Shown here: positions 24,392 to 33,543 of the stretch, piece after piece
How the letters are laid out: the number at the start of each line of letters is the position of its first letter
Position numbering within the stretch: position 1 is the first letter of the stretch
NCBI RefSeq assembly: GCF_000513195.1
Contig: NZ_CBVI010000024.1
Span: 25,362-89,361 of the forward strand
From: Bacteroides timonensis
GTDB taxonomy: Bacteria > Bacteroidota > Bacteroidia > Bacteroidales > Bacteroidaceae
Length of the DNA: 64,000 nucleotides
Direction of reading: 5' to 3'
Made by a program: the position numbers and the translations under genes
The notes under the pieces: model-generated
Database searches by the model: none
The model's input: only the letters and a program-made list of their open reading frames with translations
What the model was told of the DNA's origin: nothing

Positions 24392-26209
24392 ATGAAAGAA
24401 TATCGACTGACTGATTGGTTGCCCACAACGAAAAAAGAAGTGGAGTTGCGCGGATGGGACGAACTGGACGTTATCCTGTTCAGTGGTGACGCTTATGTAG
24501 ACCACCCTTCTTTCGGGGCTGCTGTTATCGGACGTATCCTCGAAGCAGAGGGTTTGCGCGTGGCGATTATACCTCAACCCAATTGGCGGGATGACTTACG
24601 CGACTTCAAGAAGTTAGGACGTCCCCGCCTGTTCTTTGGTATCAGTCCCGGATGTATGGACTCTATGGTAAACAAATACACTGCCAACAAGCGTTTACGT
24701 AGTGACGATGCCTATACACCGGATGCACGTCCGGATATGCGTCCGGATTACCCTTCAATTGTTTACACTCAAATTCTGAAGAAATTATATCCCGACGTTC
24801 CCGTCGTATTGGGAGGTATCGAAGCAAGCATGCGCCGCGTGACGCATTATGATTATTGGCAGGATAAGCTTATGAAAAGCATTCTCATAGAAAGCGGGGC
24901 CGACTTGCTGATTTACGGAATGGGAGAAAAACCTGTGGTGGAACTGATAAGAAGATTCAATGATAAGCGGTTATCACTAAATACCATTCCGCAAATTGCT
25001 TACCTATGCAAGACAACGGACTTCATCAGTGAAGAAGGAGATATCCGTCTCTTTTCTCATGCTGAATGTCTGAAAGACAAGAAGAAGCAGGCTGCCAATT
25101 TCCGCCACATTGAAGAAGAGAGTAATAAATATACAGCTTCCCGTATTACACAGGAAGTGGATAACATGACTGTTGTTGTCAATCCTCCTTACCCACCCCT
25201 GACGGAAGCTGAACTCGACCGTTCGTACGATTTGCCCTACACCCGTCTGCCTCATCCCAAATACAAAGACAAGCGAATTCCGGCATACGATATGATTAAG
25301 TTTTCGGTGAATATCCATCGTGGGTGTTTCGGTGGTTGTGCATTCTGCACGATCTCGGCACATCAGGGAAAGTTTATTGTAAGCCGCAGTAAAGAAAGCA
25401 TTCTTAAAGAAGTAAAGGCACTCATGGAGCTTCCCGACTTTAAAGGATACCTGAGTGACCTTGGCGGTCCATCCGCCAATATGTACCGGATGAAAGGGAG
25501 GGATGAGAACATTTGCAAGAAGTGCAAGCGCCCCTCATGTATCCTTCCTAAAGTTTGTCCGAACCTGAATACCGACCATCGTCCTTTACTGGATATTTAT
25601 CATGCGGTAGACACTCTACCCGGCATCAAAAAGAGTTTCATCGGCAGTGGTGTACGCTACGACTTGCTCTTGCACCAAAGCAAAGATCCGGCAACTAATA
25701 AAAGCACGAGTGAATATACCCGCGAGTTAATAGCCCGCCACGTAAGCGGTCGCCTTAAAGTGGCTCCGGAACATACCAGTGACCGGGTATTGAGTATCAT
25801 GCGCAAGCCCTCGTTCGGCCAGTTCCAGGAATTCAAGAAGATATTCGATCGTATCAACCGCGAAGAAGGATTGCGACAACAGCTGATTCCTTATTTCATT
25901 TCCAGTCATCCCGGCTGCAAGGAAGAGGACATGGCAGAACTGGCTGTTATCACCAAACGCCTTGATTTTCATCTGGAACAGGTGCAAGACTTTACCCCCA
26001 CCCCCATGACCGTAGCCACTGAAGCCTGGTATACCGGCTATCATCCATACACATTGGAGCCTGTATTCAGTGCCAAAACGCCACGTGAAAAGCTGGCGCA
26101 GCGTCAGTTTTTCTTCTGGTATAAACCGGAAGAACGAAAGAACATCATCAACGAACTGCGCCGTATCGGACGGATGGATTTGATAGACAAATTATATGGA
26201 AAACGATAA
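24392..26209 (+). CDS. YgiQ family radical SAM protein
   Basis: The 605-residue protein belongs to the YgiQ (UPF0313) family. An N-terminal cobalamin-binding-like Rossmann segment (DVILFSGDAYVDHPSFGAAV) precedes the radical SAM core, whose cluster motif is CFGGCAFC (in NIHRGCFGGCAFCTISAHQ). A second Cys group, CKKCKRPSCILPKVC, follows within the core. The biochemical role is unknown, although the [4Fe-4S] and AdoMet chemistry is clear. The start is fixed by the family-typical opening MKEYRLTDWLPTTKKE, which places the ATG four bases from a -7 box. The beta-barrel gene follows after 14 bases and may be co-transcribed. Confidence 0.92.
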   Translation: MKEYRLTDWLPTTKKEVELRGWDELDVILFSGDAYVDHPSFGAAVIGRILEAEGLRVAIIPQPNWRDDLRDFKKLGRPRLFFGISPGCMDSMVNKYTANKRLRSDDAYTPDARPDMRPDYPSIVYTQILKKLYPDVPVVLGGIEASMRRVTHYDYWQDKLMKSILIESGADLLIYGMGEKPVVELIRRFNDKRLSLNTIPQIAYLCKTTDFISEEGDIRLFSHAECLKDKKKQAANFRHIEEESNKYTASRITQEVDNMTVVVNPPYPPLTEAELDRSYDLPYTRLPHPKYKDKRIPAYDMIKFSVNIHRGCFGGCAFCTISAHQGKFIVSRSKESILKEVKALMELPDFKGYLSDLGGPSANMYRMKGRDENICKKCKRPSCILPKVCPNLNTDHRPLLDIYHAVDTLPGIKKSFIGSGVRYDLLLHQSKDPATNKSTSEYTRELIARHVSGRLKVAPEHTSDRVLSIMRKPSFGQFQEFKKIFDRINREEGLRQQLIPYFISSHPGCKEEDMAELAVITKRLDFHLEQVQDFTPTPMTVATEAWYTGYHPYTLEPVFSAKTPREKLAQRQFFFWYKPEERKNIINELRRIGRMDLIDKLYGKR

Positions 26210-26223
26210 ATATTAATCTACCA

Positions 26224-26868
26224 ATGATGAAACGACTCTTTATTCTCTTCACTCTCTTTTTGAGTTATGCAAGCACAACCTTGCAAGCACAAGACTACCT
26301 GCCGCAAAACTTCAGTATCTCACTGGGTGGCGGACTAACATTGCCGCGCGTAGAAGGAAACCGTAATGACTTTTTCAGTAAAAATGGCGACCGTGCGGGA
26401 TACAACCTGATGACAGAAGGACGCTACTACTTCATGCCCAACTTTGCCCTAGGGCTTCAGTATGATTACTTACGGGTAGCTCGTCTGCCGGATAAAATGC
26501 ACCTCCATTATATACATCCCAATATAACTTACCGTTACTTGTGGAGCGAGGGAAACCAAGGGGTGTTTCTTTCATTCGGCATAGGCTACATGAACTATCA
26601 GGAACGTACTTACCAACGAGGTGAACGGAATGGAATGTCTTTTCAGAGAGGGTATTGCGGACTGTCATTCGGCATGGGTTACGAATTCTACATTACCAAG
26701 AAATTATCAGGAGTGTTTCGTGCAGATATACTCACAGCCGACTGGTTTGCAAACCCCGACGCACGGCTTTCCAATCCATACGATTATGATGACGGAATAG
26801 ACCATAGTTGGTTTAAAAACAATGTTACATTCTTTAATCTGGGATTTGCGATACAATTTGGACGATAG
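26224..26868 (+). CDS. Outer-membrane beta-barrel protein (OmpA-like barrel fold)
   Basis: This 214-residue exported protein has a signal peptide ending near LQAQDYLP. Alternating hydrophobic/aromatic strands (FSISLGGGLTLPRVE, NLMTEGRYYFMPNFALGLQY, GVFLSFGIGYMNYQE) run to a C-terminal FAIQFGR ending, a typical outer-membrane barrel. Function is unknown. It lies 14 bases after the YgiQ-type gene and converges on mfd, with an 11-base gap and no obvious terminator between them. Confidence 0.75.
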   Translation: MMKRLFILFTLFLSYASTTLQAQDYLPQNFSISLGGGLTLPRVEGNRNDFFSKNGDRAGYNLMTEGRYYFMPNFALGLQYDYLRVARLPDKMHLHYIHPNITYRYLWSEGNQGVFLSFGIGYMNYQERTYQRGERNGMSFQRGYCGLSFGMGYEFYITKKLSGVFRADILTADWFANPDARLSNPYDYDDGIDHSWFKNNVTFFNLGFAIQFGR

Positions 26869-26879
26869 CTATCAGAAAA

Positions 26880-29800
26880 CTATCCTTCTTCCACCTGCAT
26901 CGCCACAATCTCCTGCAAAACACCAACTGCCGTTTCCACATTCTTCACATCCTTCACCAGCATACTACGACGGGTATTCTGTTCGCGCAAATCGCAGCGA
27001 CGGGTATACTTCATCATGTATGCAATAACTTTACCGAATGCCTGACTCTGATAATAGGGGCTTTCCGGATTGGAAATAAAGAATAGCGACATACGTCCGC
27101 CTTTAAGAAAAACCTTTTCCGCACCAAGGCGGGCAGCAAGACGACGCAACGGCACAATACGCAGTAACTCTTCCGTTTCTGACAGAACAGGACCAAAACG
27201 GTCGATAAGCCGGTTACGGAAAGCCTCTACATCTTTATCCAATGTCAGACTATCCAACTCGCGGTAAAGTAACATACGCTCACTACTACCCGCGACGTAT
27301 GTAGCGGGAAGCAACAGTTCCAGATCACTTTCGACCTGACATTCATCAACAAATTGTTCGCCACTAATGACACCACCTTCGGCTTTCAACTCTTCAGCAT
27401 AGAGATCGGCAAACTCATCAGTCTTCAATTCGTGAACAGCTTCCGTTAATATCTTCTGATAAGTTTCATAACCAAGATCGGCAATGAAACCACTTTGTTC
27501 TGCCCCCAACATATTGCCTGCACCACGAATATCGAGGTCCTGCATGGCAATATGAATTCCACTACCCAAATCGCTGAAGTTCTCAATAGCCTGCAAACGA
27601 CGTCTCGCCTCGGGAGTCAAAGAAGACAGAGGAGGAGCCAGCAAATAACAGAAAGCCTTCTTATTGCTTCTTCCCACGCGGCCGCGCATCTGGTGAAGAT
27701 CGCTTAAACCAAAGTTCTGTGCCTGATTGATAATAATGGTATTAGCATTTGGAATATCAATACCACTTTCTATAATGGTAGTAGCTATCAATACATCATA
27801 GTCATAATTGACAAAGCCAAAGATTATCTTTTCCAATTCTGTCGGTTCCATCTGCCCATGTCCGATAGCTATTCTGCAATCCGGAATGTGCCGCTCAATC
27901 ATTGCTTTCAATTCGGGCAAATTGGAAATACGGTTATTCACAAGGAACACCTGTCCGTTACGACTCATTTCAAAGTTGATGGCATCAGCAATCACTTCCT
28001 CGTTAAAGGTATGCACTTCAGTCTGAATAGGATAACGGTTGGGCGGAGGTGTTTGTATCACACTCAGGTCACGTGCCCCTATCAATGAGAATTGCAATGT
28101 GCGGGGAATAGGTGTAGCCGTCATAGTCAAGGTATCTACATTCACTTTCAGCTGGCGCAGTTTCTCTTTTACAGATACCCCGAATTTCTGCTCTTCATCA
28201 ATAATCAGTAATCCCAAGTCCTTGAATTGTATATCTTTACCTAAAATACGATGTGTACCGATCAGTATATTCACATCTCCGGCAGCCAAACCTTTTATAA
28301 CTGCTTTTGCCTGCGCTGCCGTGCGGGCACGGCTTAAATACTCCACCTTGCAAGGCAAATCTTTCAAACGATCCTTGAACGTCTGAAAATGTTGGTAAGC
28401 CAGCACTGTCGTAGGTACCAGGACAGCCACCTGCTTATTATCCGCCACCGCCTTAAAAGCTGCACGGACTGCCACTTCCGTTTTACCGAAACCAACGTCT
28501 CCACAAACCAAACGGTCCATCGGGCGATTACTTTCCATATCTGCTTTTACATCCGCCGTAGCTTTACTCTGATCAGGTGTATCTTCATAGATAAACGATG
28601 CTTCCAACTCCCGCTGCAGGAAACTGTCCACACTAAACTGGAATCCTTTTTCCTCCCGACGCTGAGAATATAACCTGATAAGATCGCGTGCAATATCCTT
28701 AATCTTAGTTTTGGTGCGCTCTTTCAGTTTTTCCCAGGCACCGGTACCTAACTTATTCAGGCGGGGAGCTTCACCATCCTTACCTTTATACTTAGATACT
28801 TTATGCAATGAATGAATGGAAACAAACACCACGTCTTCATTCTGATAGACCAGTTTCATCACTTCTTGTGTCGTATCTCCGTTAGGAATACGCACCAGTC
28901 CTGAAAAACGCCCTACTCCATGATCGGTATGTACGACATAATCTCCCGGAGTAAACTGGTTCAGCTCTTTCAAGCTTAGAGCCACCTTACCGCTACGCGC
29001 TTTGTCACTCTTCAGATTATATTTATGAAAACGGTCGAATAACTGATGATCCGTAAAGATACAAAGCCGCAAGGCATTATCGGCAAACCCTTCATGCAAC
29101 GTACGTTCCACGGCCGTAAATGCAATCTGATCCCCCCTGTCTTCAAAGATGGCACGGATACGGTCAGTTTGTTTCATGCTGTCGCTACAGATGTACAACG
29201 CATATCCCTTCTCCATATATTCTTTGAAACTCTCAGCTACCATATCAAAATTCTTGCGGAAGATAGGCTGTGCAGACGTATCAAAAGTAATCGTAGCATC
29301 CGGTGTACCTGTCGGTTTATTACCAAATTCCATACGACGAAAATCCAATGCACGGAGTGTAAACTCGCTTCCGTCAATCAGCTTGCCATCTAAGGTTATA
29401 CAGCCACTTTCTTCTGCTTCGCGGGCAGCAATTGCCTGTGGAGTAAGTGTTTCATCATGCACTGTTTGAATGCGCTCACGCAACCAAAGTAAATCACGCA
29501 TTGCCAGTACGGTATCCGCCGACAGAAAATCCAGAAACGAAACCATGCCACTCGCACCACCCTGCTCCAGACTACGGCTCAAATCGGGGACAATTACAAT
29601 GCTATCTTTCTTTTCCTTGGAAAGCTGTGTCTCCACCTCAAACGTGCGGATACTTTCCACTTCATCCCCGAAGAAGTCAATACGGTACGGAAACTCGGAA
29701 GAAAAAGAAAACACGTCGATAATGCTACCACGTACGGCATATTGTCCCGGTTCATACACATAATCTACATACTCGAAGCCATAGCTACGCAATACTTCCA

Positions 29801-30275
29801 TGATGAAGTTCGTATCCACATTCTCCCCCGAATGCAGTTTCAGGGTTTTATCCCCCAATTCTTTCCGGGAAACGACCTTTTCGGCCAATGCATCAGGATA
29901 TGTCACCACACAAAGCCCTTCTTCACCTTTCTGCAAGCGACTCAACACTTCAGTACGAAGTATTTCATTCGCAGCATCTTTCTGTCCGTATTTTATTGCC
30001 CTGCGAAATGAAGAAGGGAAAAACAAGACTTTATCTGTTCCCAGCACCTGCGTAAGGTCATGGTAGAAATATCCCGCCTCTTCCAGATCGCCCAGAATAA
30101 AAACAAAAGGAAATTCTCCACGCTGCACCAGCACGGACGAAAACAGTGAAGCAGCAGAAGCACATAGTCCGCCACAGAAAAGAGTGCGTACAGACGGATT
30201 CTTCAGTAAACCACTCATAGCTTCCACATTGGGATGGGCGGCATATCGTTGTTGTAGCTCGGTAATAGTCATCAT
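26880..30275 (-). CDS. mfd: Transcription-repair coupling factor Mfd
   Basis: This 1131-residue ATPase removes RNA polymerase stalled at DNA lesions and recruits UvrA. The UvrB-like N-terminal module covers ~1-330. The RNA-polymerase-interacting domain (~430-500) contains YVVHTDHGVGRFSGL. The RecG-like motor has Walker A GDVGFGKTE, a DEEQ box (LIIDEEQKFGV), TATPIPRTL and the helicase C motif region with QMRGRVGRSNKKAF. The C-terminal TRCF domain (~980-1090) is present. Length is family-typical. Two ATGs stand in tandem at the start. A -7 box lies only 8 bases upstream, giving an ultra-short leader. Confidence 0.96.
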   Translation of the reverse strand: MMTITELQQRYAAHPNVEAMSGLLKNPSVRTLFCGGLCASAASLFSSVLVQRGEFPFVFILGDLEEAGYFYHDLTQVLGTDKVLFFPSSFRRAIKYGQKDAANEILRTEVLSRLQKGEEGLCVVTYPDALAEKVVSRKELGDKTLKLHSGENVDTNFIMEVLRSYGFEYVDYVYEPGQYAVRGSIIDVFSFSSEFPYRIDFFGDEVESIRTFEVETQLSKEKKDSIVIVPDLSRSLEQGGASGMVSFLDFLSADTVLAMRDLLWLRERIQTVHDETLTPQAIAAREAEESGCITLDGKLIDGSEFTLRALDFRRMEFGNKPTGTPDATITFDTSAQPIFRKNFDMVAESFKEYMEKGYALYICSDSMKQTDRIRAIFEDRGDQIAFTAVERTLHEGFADNALRLCIFTDHQLFDRFHKYNLKSDKARSGKVALSLKELNQFTPGDYVVHTDHGVGRFSGLVRIPNGDTTQEVMKLVYQNEDVVFVSIHSLHKVSKYKGKDGEAPRLNKLGTGAWEKLKERTKTKIKDIARDLIRLYSQRREEKGFQFSVDSFLQRELEASFIYEDTPDQSKATADVKADMESNRPMDRLVCGDVGFGKTEVAVRAAFKAVADNKQVAVLVPTTVLAYQHFQTFKDRLKDLPCKVEYLSRARTAAQAKAVIKGLAAGDVNILIGTHRILGKDIQFKDLGLLIIDEEQKFGVSVKEKLRQLKVNVDTLTMTATPIPRTLQFSLIGARDLSVIQTPPPNRYPIQTEVHTFNEEVIADAINFEMSRNGQVFLVNNRISNLPELKAMIERHIPDCRIAIGHGQMEPTELEKIIFGFVNYDYDVLIATTIIESGIDIPNANTIIINQAQNFGLSDLHQMRGRVGRSNKKAFCYLLAPPLSSLTPEARRRLQAIENFSDLGSGIHIAMQDLDIRGAGNMLGAEQSGFIADLGYETYQKILTEAVHELKTDEFADLYAEELKAEGGVISGEQFVDECQVESDLELLLPATYVAGSSERMLLYRELDSLTLDKDVEAFRNRLIDRFGPVLSETEELLRIVPLRRLAARLGAEKVFLKGGRMSLFFISNPESPYYQSQAFGKVIAYMMKYTRRCDLREQNTRRSMLVKDVKNVETAVGVLQEIVAMQVEEG

Positions 30276-30283
30276 AACGGGCG

Positions 30284-30291
30284 CAAAATTA
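30284..30291 (-). promoter_or_regulatory. -7 box eight bases from the mfd start
   Basis: TAATTTTG on the minus strand, followed by eight bases and the ATG, fits a near-leaderless promoter. Confidence 0.45.
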
Positions 30292-30333
30292 CTAAATAAT
30301 CCTTAGTTTTATTCGTATGTGGTAGAAAACACT

Positions 30334-30341
30334 TAACTTTG
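30334..30341 (+). promoter_or_regulatory. Candidate -7 box for the glycosyltransferase/dihydroorotase operon
   Basis: TAACTTTG lies 23 bases before the ATG at 30365, with only a weak -33 match (TTC, 19 bases upstream). Confidence 0.45.
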
Positions 30342-30364
30342 TTCCCAATTTAGAACCTCCTTTT

Positions 30365-31123
30365 ATGAATATGCAGACATCGGACAGCATCGTTATCATT
30401 CCTACATACAACGAACGGGAAAACATCGAGAACATCATCCGTGCCGTTTTCGCCCTGGAAAAAGTATTCCATATCCTGATTATAGAAGATGGCTCGCCTG
30501 ATGGCACTGCCAACATAGTCAAGACCCTTCAGCAAGAGTTCCCCGAACGTTTGTTCATGATAGAACGCAAAGGCAAACTGGGACTGGGTACTGCCTATAT
30601 CGCAGGCTTCAAATGGGCGCTGGAACATAATTATGAATACATCTTCGAAATGGATGCCGATTTCAGCCACAACCCTGCCGACCTGCCACGCCTGTACAAA
30701 GCCTGCGCCGAAGAAGGTGCCGATGTCTCTATCGGTTCACGCTACGTCAGTGGCGTCAATGTAGTGAATTGGCCTATGGGACGGGTATTGATGTCCTACT
30801 TTGCCTCCAAGTATGTACGCCTCATCACCGGACTGCCGATACATGATACGACCGCCGGCTTTAAGTGCTACCGTCGTGAGGTATTGCAGACAATCGACCT
30901 GGATGGTATCCGCTTCAAAGGTTATGCCTTCCAGATTGAAATGAAATTCACTGCTTACAAATGCGGTTTCAAGATTGTGGAAGTACCGGTTATCTTTATC
31001 AACCGGGAACTGGGTACCTCGAAAATGAACAGCAGTATCTTTGGAGAGGCCGTTTTCGGTGTTATCAAACTGAAAATGCATAGTTGGTTCCATAAATACC
31101 CGCAAGCAGTAAAAAACAATTAG
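30365..31123 (+). CDS. Polyprenol (dolichol)-phosphate mannose synthase-like glycosyltransferase, family 2
   Basis: The 252-residue GT-A enzyme transfers a hexose (typically mannose from GDP-mannose) to a polyprenyl phosphate at the inner membrane face. Visible motifs are IIPTYNERENI at the N-terminus, the metal site EMDADFSHNP, GSRYVSG, and TAGFKCYRREVL with the later FQIEMKF. No membrane helices are fused to it, so it is of the short soluble type. It is the first of three plus-strand genes: dihydroorotase starts 26 bases downstream and the MetH-activation gene overlaps that. A start three codons on, at 30371, is also possible. Confidence 0.88.
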   Translation: MNMQTSDSIVIIPTYNERENIENIIRAVFALEKVFHILIIEDGSPDGTANIVKTLQQEFPERLFMIERKGKLGLGTAYIAGFKWALEHNYEYIFEMDADFSHNPADLPRLYKACAEEGADVSIGSRYVSGVNVVNWPMGRVLMSYFASKYVRLITGLPIHDTTAGFKCYRREVLQTIDLDGIRFKGYAFQIEMKFTAYKCGFKIVEVPVIFINRELGTSKMNSSIFGEAVFGVIKLKMHSWFHKYPQAVKNN

Positions 31124-31149
31124 TGATTAATGATAAATGATTAGTGAAG

Positions 31150-32505
31150 ATGAAAAGAACACTGATACATAACGCAACAATAGTGAACGAGGGACGCTCT
31201 GTACAAGGTTCCGTAGTGATTGAAGGAGACCGGATTGCCGAAATACTTACCTATGGGAAAAAGCTCTCTGTCCCTTGTGATGAAACCATAGACGCTACCG
31301 GCTGTTGCCTGTTGCCGGGTGTTATCGACGACCATGTACACTTCCGCGATCCGGGATTAACCCACAAAGCGGATATTTTCACCGAAAGTCGTGCAGCCGC
31401 CGCAGGTGGTGTCACTTCCATCATGGATATGCCGAACACCAACCCTCTGACTACCACCCTTAGTGCGCTCGAACAAAAGTTTGATTTACTGAATGAGAAG
31501 TGTATCGTTAACCACTCCTGCTACTTCGGAGCCACTAATAATAACTATACGGAATTCAACCAGCTGGACAAACATCGTGTATGCGGCATCAAACTTTTCA
31601 TGGGTTCCAGTACCGGAAATATGCTGGTAGACAAAACAAACAGTCTGCTCAATATATTCAATGGAACAGATATGCTGATTGCTACCCATTGCGAAAGCCA
31701 GGAAATCATCAAAAAAAACACTGAATACTATAAGAAAATGTTCAGTGATGCACCGGAAGTTCCTATCAGCAAGCATCCTAACATACGTTCTTCAGCCGCC
31801 TGCTACGCCTCAACAGAACTTGCGGTACGCATGGCAAGCTTAGCGGGTGCACGTCTGCACGTGCTTCATGTCTCTACAGCCAAAGAACTGCAATTTTTCA
31901 GTGATATACCGCTGGAAGAAAAGCATATTACAGCCGAAGCCTGTGTCGCACACCTGTTATACCGCCAACAGGACTATAAAGAACTGGGAACACGCATCAA
32001 ATGTAATCCTTCCATAAAAAAACAAGCTGATCGTGATGCTTTACGGAATGCCGTCAATACCGGAGTGATTGATGTGATTGCTACCGATCATGCGCCCCAC
32101 CTGCTCAGCGAAAAAGAAGGTGGCGCACTGAAAGCCATGTCGGGTATGCCCATGATTCAATTCTCTCTGGTCAGCATGCTCGAACTGGCAGAAAAAGGAA
32201 TTTTCTCTATTGAAACCATTGTAGAAAAAATGTGCCATGCTCCTGCCCAGATATATGGTATCTGTGATCGCGGTTATGTCCGCGAAGGCTATAAGGCTGA
32301 CCTTGTACTTGTCAGCCACGGAGACCGTTGGGAAGTCAACTCTGAGAATATTCTCAGCAAGTGCGGATGGAGCCCGCTTGAAGGTAATTCTTTCCGCTGG
32401 AAAGTAGAAAAAACATTTGCTAACGGACACCTGATATACAGTGACGGACAAGTAGATGATACTTACCGTGGCGAAGAGTTGAGATTCGATTACAAAGATA
32501 AATGA
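31150..32505 (+). CDS. pyrC: Dihydroorotase (class I)
   Basis: The 451-residue amidohydrolase converts carbamoyl-aspartate to dihydroorotate in pyrimidine synthesis. Zinc ligands are in DHVHFRDPG (H62 and H64), the bridging region follows, and ATDHAPH carries the catalytic Asp near the C-terminal third. GVTSIMDMPNTNP is typical of the class I enzyme. The ATG at 31150 is preferred; an in-frame GTG at 31144 adds two residues. The stop overlaps the next start by four bases, so translational coupling with the MetH-activation gene is likely. A dihydropyrimidinase or allantoinase identity is less likely given the DPGLTHK motif and context. Confidence 0.9.
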   Translation: MKRTLIHNATIVNEGRSVQGSVVIEGDRIAEILTYGKKLSVPCDETIDATGCCLLPGVIDDHVHFRDPGLTHKADIFTESRAAAAGGVTSIMDMPNTNPLTTTLSALEQKFDLLNEKCIVNHSCYFGATNNNYTEFNQLDKHRVCGIKLFMGSSTGNMLVDKTNSLLNIFNGTDMLIATHCESQEIIKKNTEYYKKMFSDAPEVPISKHPNIRSSAACYASTELAVRMASLAGARLHVLHVSTAKELQFFSDIPLEEKHITAEACVAHLLYRQQDYKELGTRIKCNPSIKKQADRDALRNAVNTGVIDVIATDHAPHLLSEKEGGALKAMSGMPMIQFSLVSMLELAEKGIFSIETIVEKMCHAPAQIYGICDRGYVREGYKADLVLVSHGDRWEVNSENILSKCGWSPLEGNSFRWKVEKTFANGHLIYSDGQVDDTYRGEELRFDYKDK

Positions 32506-33407
32506 TGAACAGCCCTGCGGATAAAGTGTTGACGTACGCCATCCATGACGTTACTCCATACATCAATTGGATATACTTCTTTCATGCATGGGGATTTCAG
32601 CCTCGCTTCGCCGCCATTGCGGATATCCACGGCTGCGATGCTTGCCGTGCTTCCTGGCTTACGACTTTTTCTGAGGATGATCGTGCCAAAGCTGCCGAGG
32701 CAATGCAGCTACTCAAAGAAGCTAACCTGATGCTTAACCAGCTGGATGAGACTTATCATGTACACACCATTTTCCGTCTTTGCAAGGCTAATGCCGATGG
32801 GGATAATTTACTGTTGGACGGCACACGCTTTCCTTTACTCCGCCAACAGATCCCCCATCCGGATGGCAGTCCTTTTCTCTGCCTCAGCGATTTTGTTCGT
32901 CCCCTTGCTTCCGGTACACCTGATACGGTAGGTATTTTTGCAGCTTCCTGTGACGGAGAAGTTGAACTTCTCTATGAGGATGATCCCTACAAACGTATGT
33001 TGGTACAGACACTTGCCGACCGACTTGCCGAAGCCGCCACCGAAAAGATGCATGAATACGTGCGTAAAGTTGCCTGGGGGTACGCAAAGGACGAAAACCT
33101 TTCCATCCCCGAGTTGTTAAAGGAAAAATTCCAAGGCATACGTCCTGCCGTCGGTTACCCTTCTCTGCCCGATCAGTCTGTCAACTTTCTGTTGAATGAA
33201 TTACTTCATATGCAGCAAATAGGCATTACGCTAACAGAAAACGGCGCTATGCGTCCACACGCCACTGTTTGCGGATTAATGCTGGCTCACCCTGCCGCAC
33301 GATATTTTGCAGTAGGCAAGATTGGAAATGACCAATTGGAAGATTATGCACGACGCAGAGGAATGCCAATTAATGAAGTAAGAAAGTTTTTGGCGGCCAA
33401 TCTCTAA
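32502..33407 (+). CDS. Stand-alone methionine synthase activation-domain protein (MetH reactivation module)
   Basis: All 301 residues match the C-terminal reactivation domain of cobalamin-dependent methionine synthase. The opening helix is INWIYFFHAWGF, and the middle reads RQQIPHPDGSPFLCLSDFV. The AdoMet site elements are RPAVGYPSLPDQ and HATVCGLMLAHPAARYF, then VGKIGNDQLEDYARRRG. As a separate protein it would dock on a truncated MetH and re-methylate oxidised cobalamin using AdoMet and a flavodoxin-type reductant. MetH itself is not in the window. The start overlaps the dihydroorotase stop (ATGA-type overlap). Confidence 0.88.
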   Translation: MMNSPADKVLTYAIHDVTPYINWIYFFHAWGFQPRFAAIADIHGCDACRASWLTTFSEDDRAKAAEAMQLLKEANLMLNQLDETYHVHTIFRLCKANADGDNLLLDGTRFPLLRQQIPHPDGSPFLCLSDFVRPLASGTPDTVGIFAASCDGEVELLYEDDPYKRMLVQTLADRLAEAATEKMHEYVRKVAWGYAKDENLSIPELLKEKFQGIRPAVGYPSLPDQSVNFLLNELLHMQQIGITLTENGAMRPHATVCGLMLAHPAARYFAVGKIGNDQLEDYARRRGMPINEVRKFLAANL

Positions 33408-33431
33408 CTTTCTCCCTATTAAAAAGAATAA

Positions 33432-33525
33432 CATCAGCTTATAGTTGCGTTATTATATGCTTGCGGCTGCGTCAGCTCACACTTATACAAGTGTAAGACA
33501 ACGCAGCCGCAAGTGTAAGCTGATG
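33432..33525. repeat. Three nested inverted repeats between convergent genes
   Basis: Arm pairs are 33432-33441/33516-33525 (10 bp), 33460-33472/33501-33513 (13 bp) and 33479-33484/33489-33494 (6 bp), all perfect. The sequence TTGCGGCTGCGTC and its complements recur. It separates the plus-strand MetH-activation gene from the minus-strand barrel gene and may act as a bidirectional 3' end or as a REP-like element. Confidence 0.85.
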
Positions 33526-33543
33526 CAACCGCAAGTGTTCTAT

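Noticed and set aside
31144..31149. GTG start for dihydroorotase
   Set aside because: An ATG two codons downstream is in frame and adds no loss to the domain.
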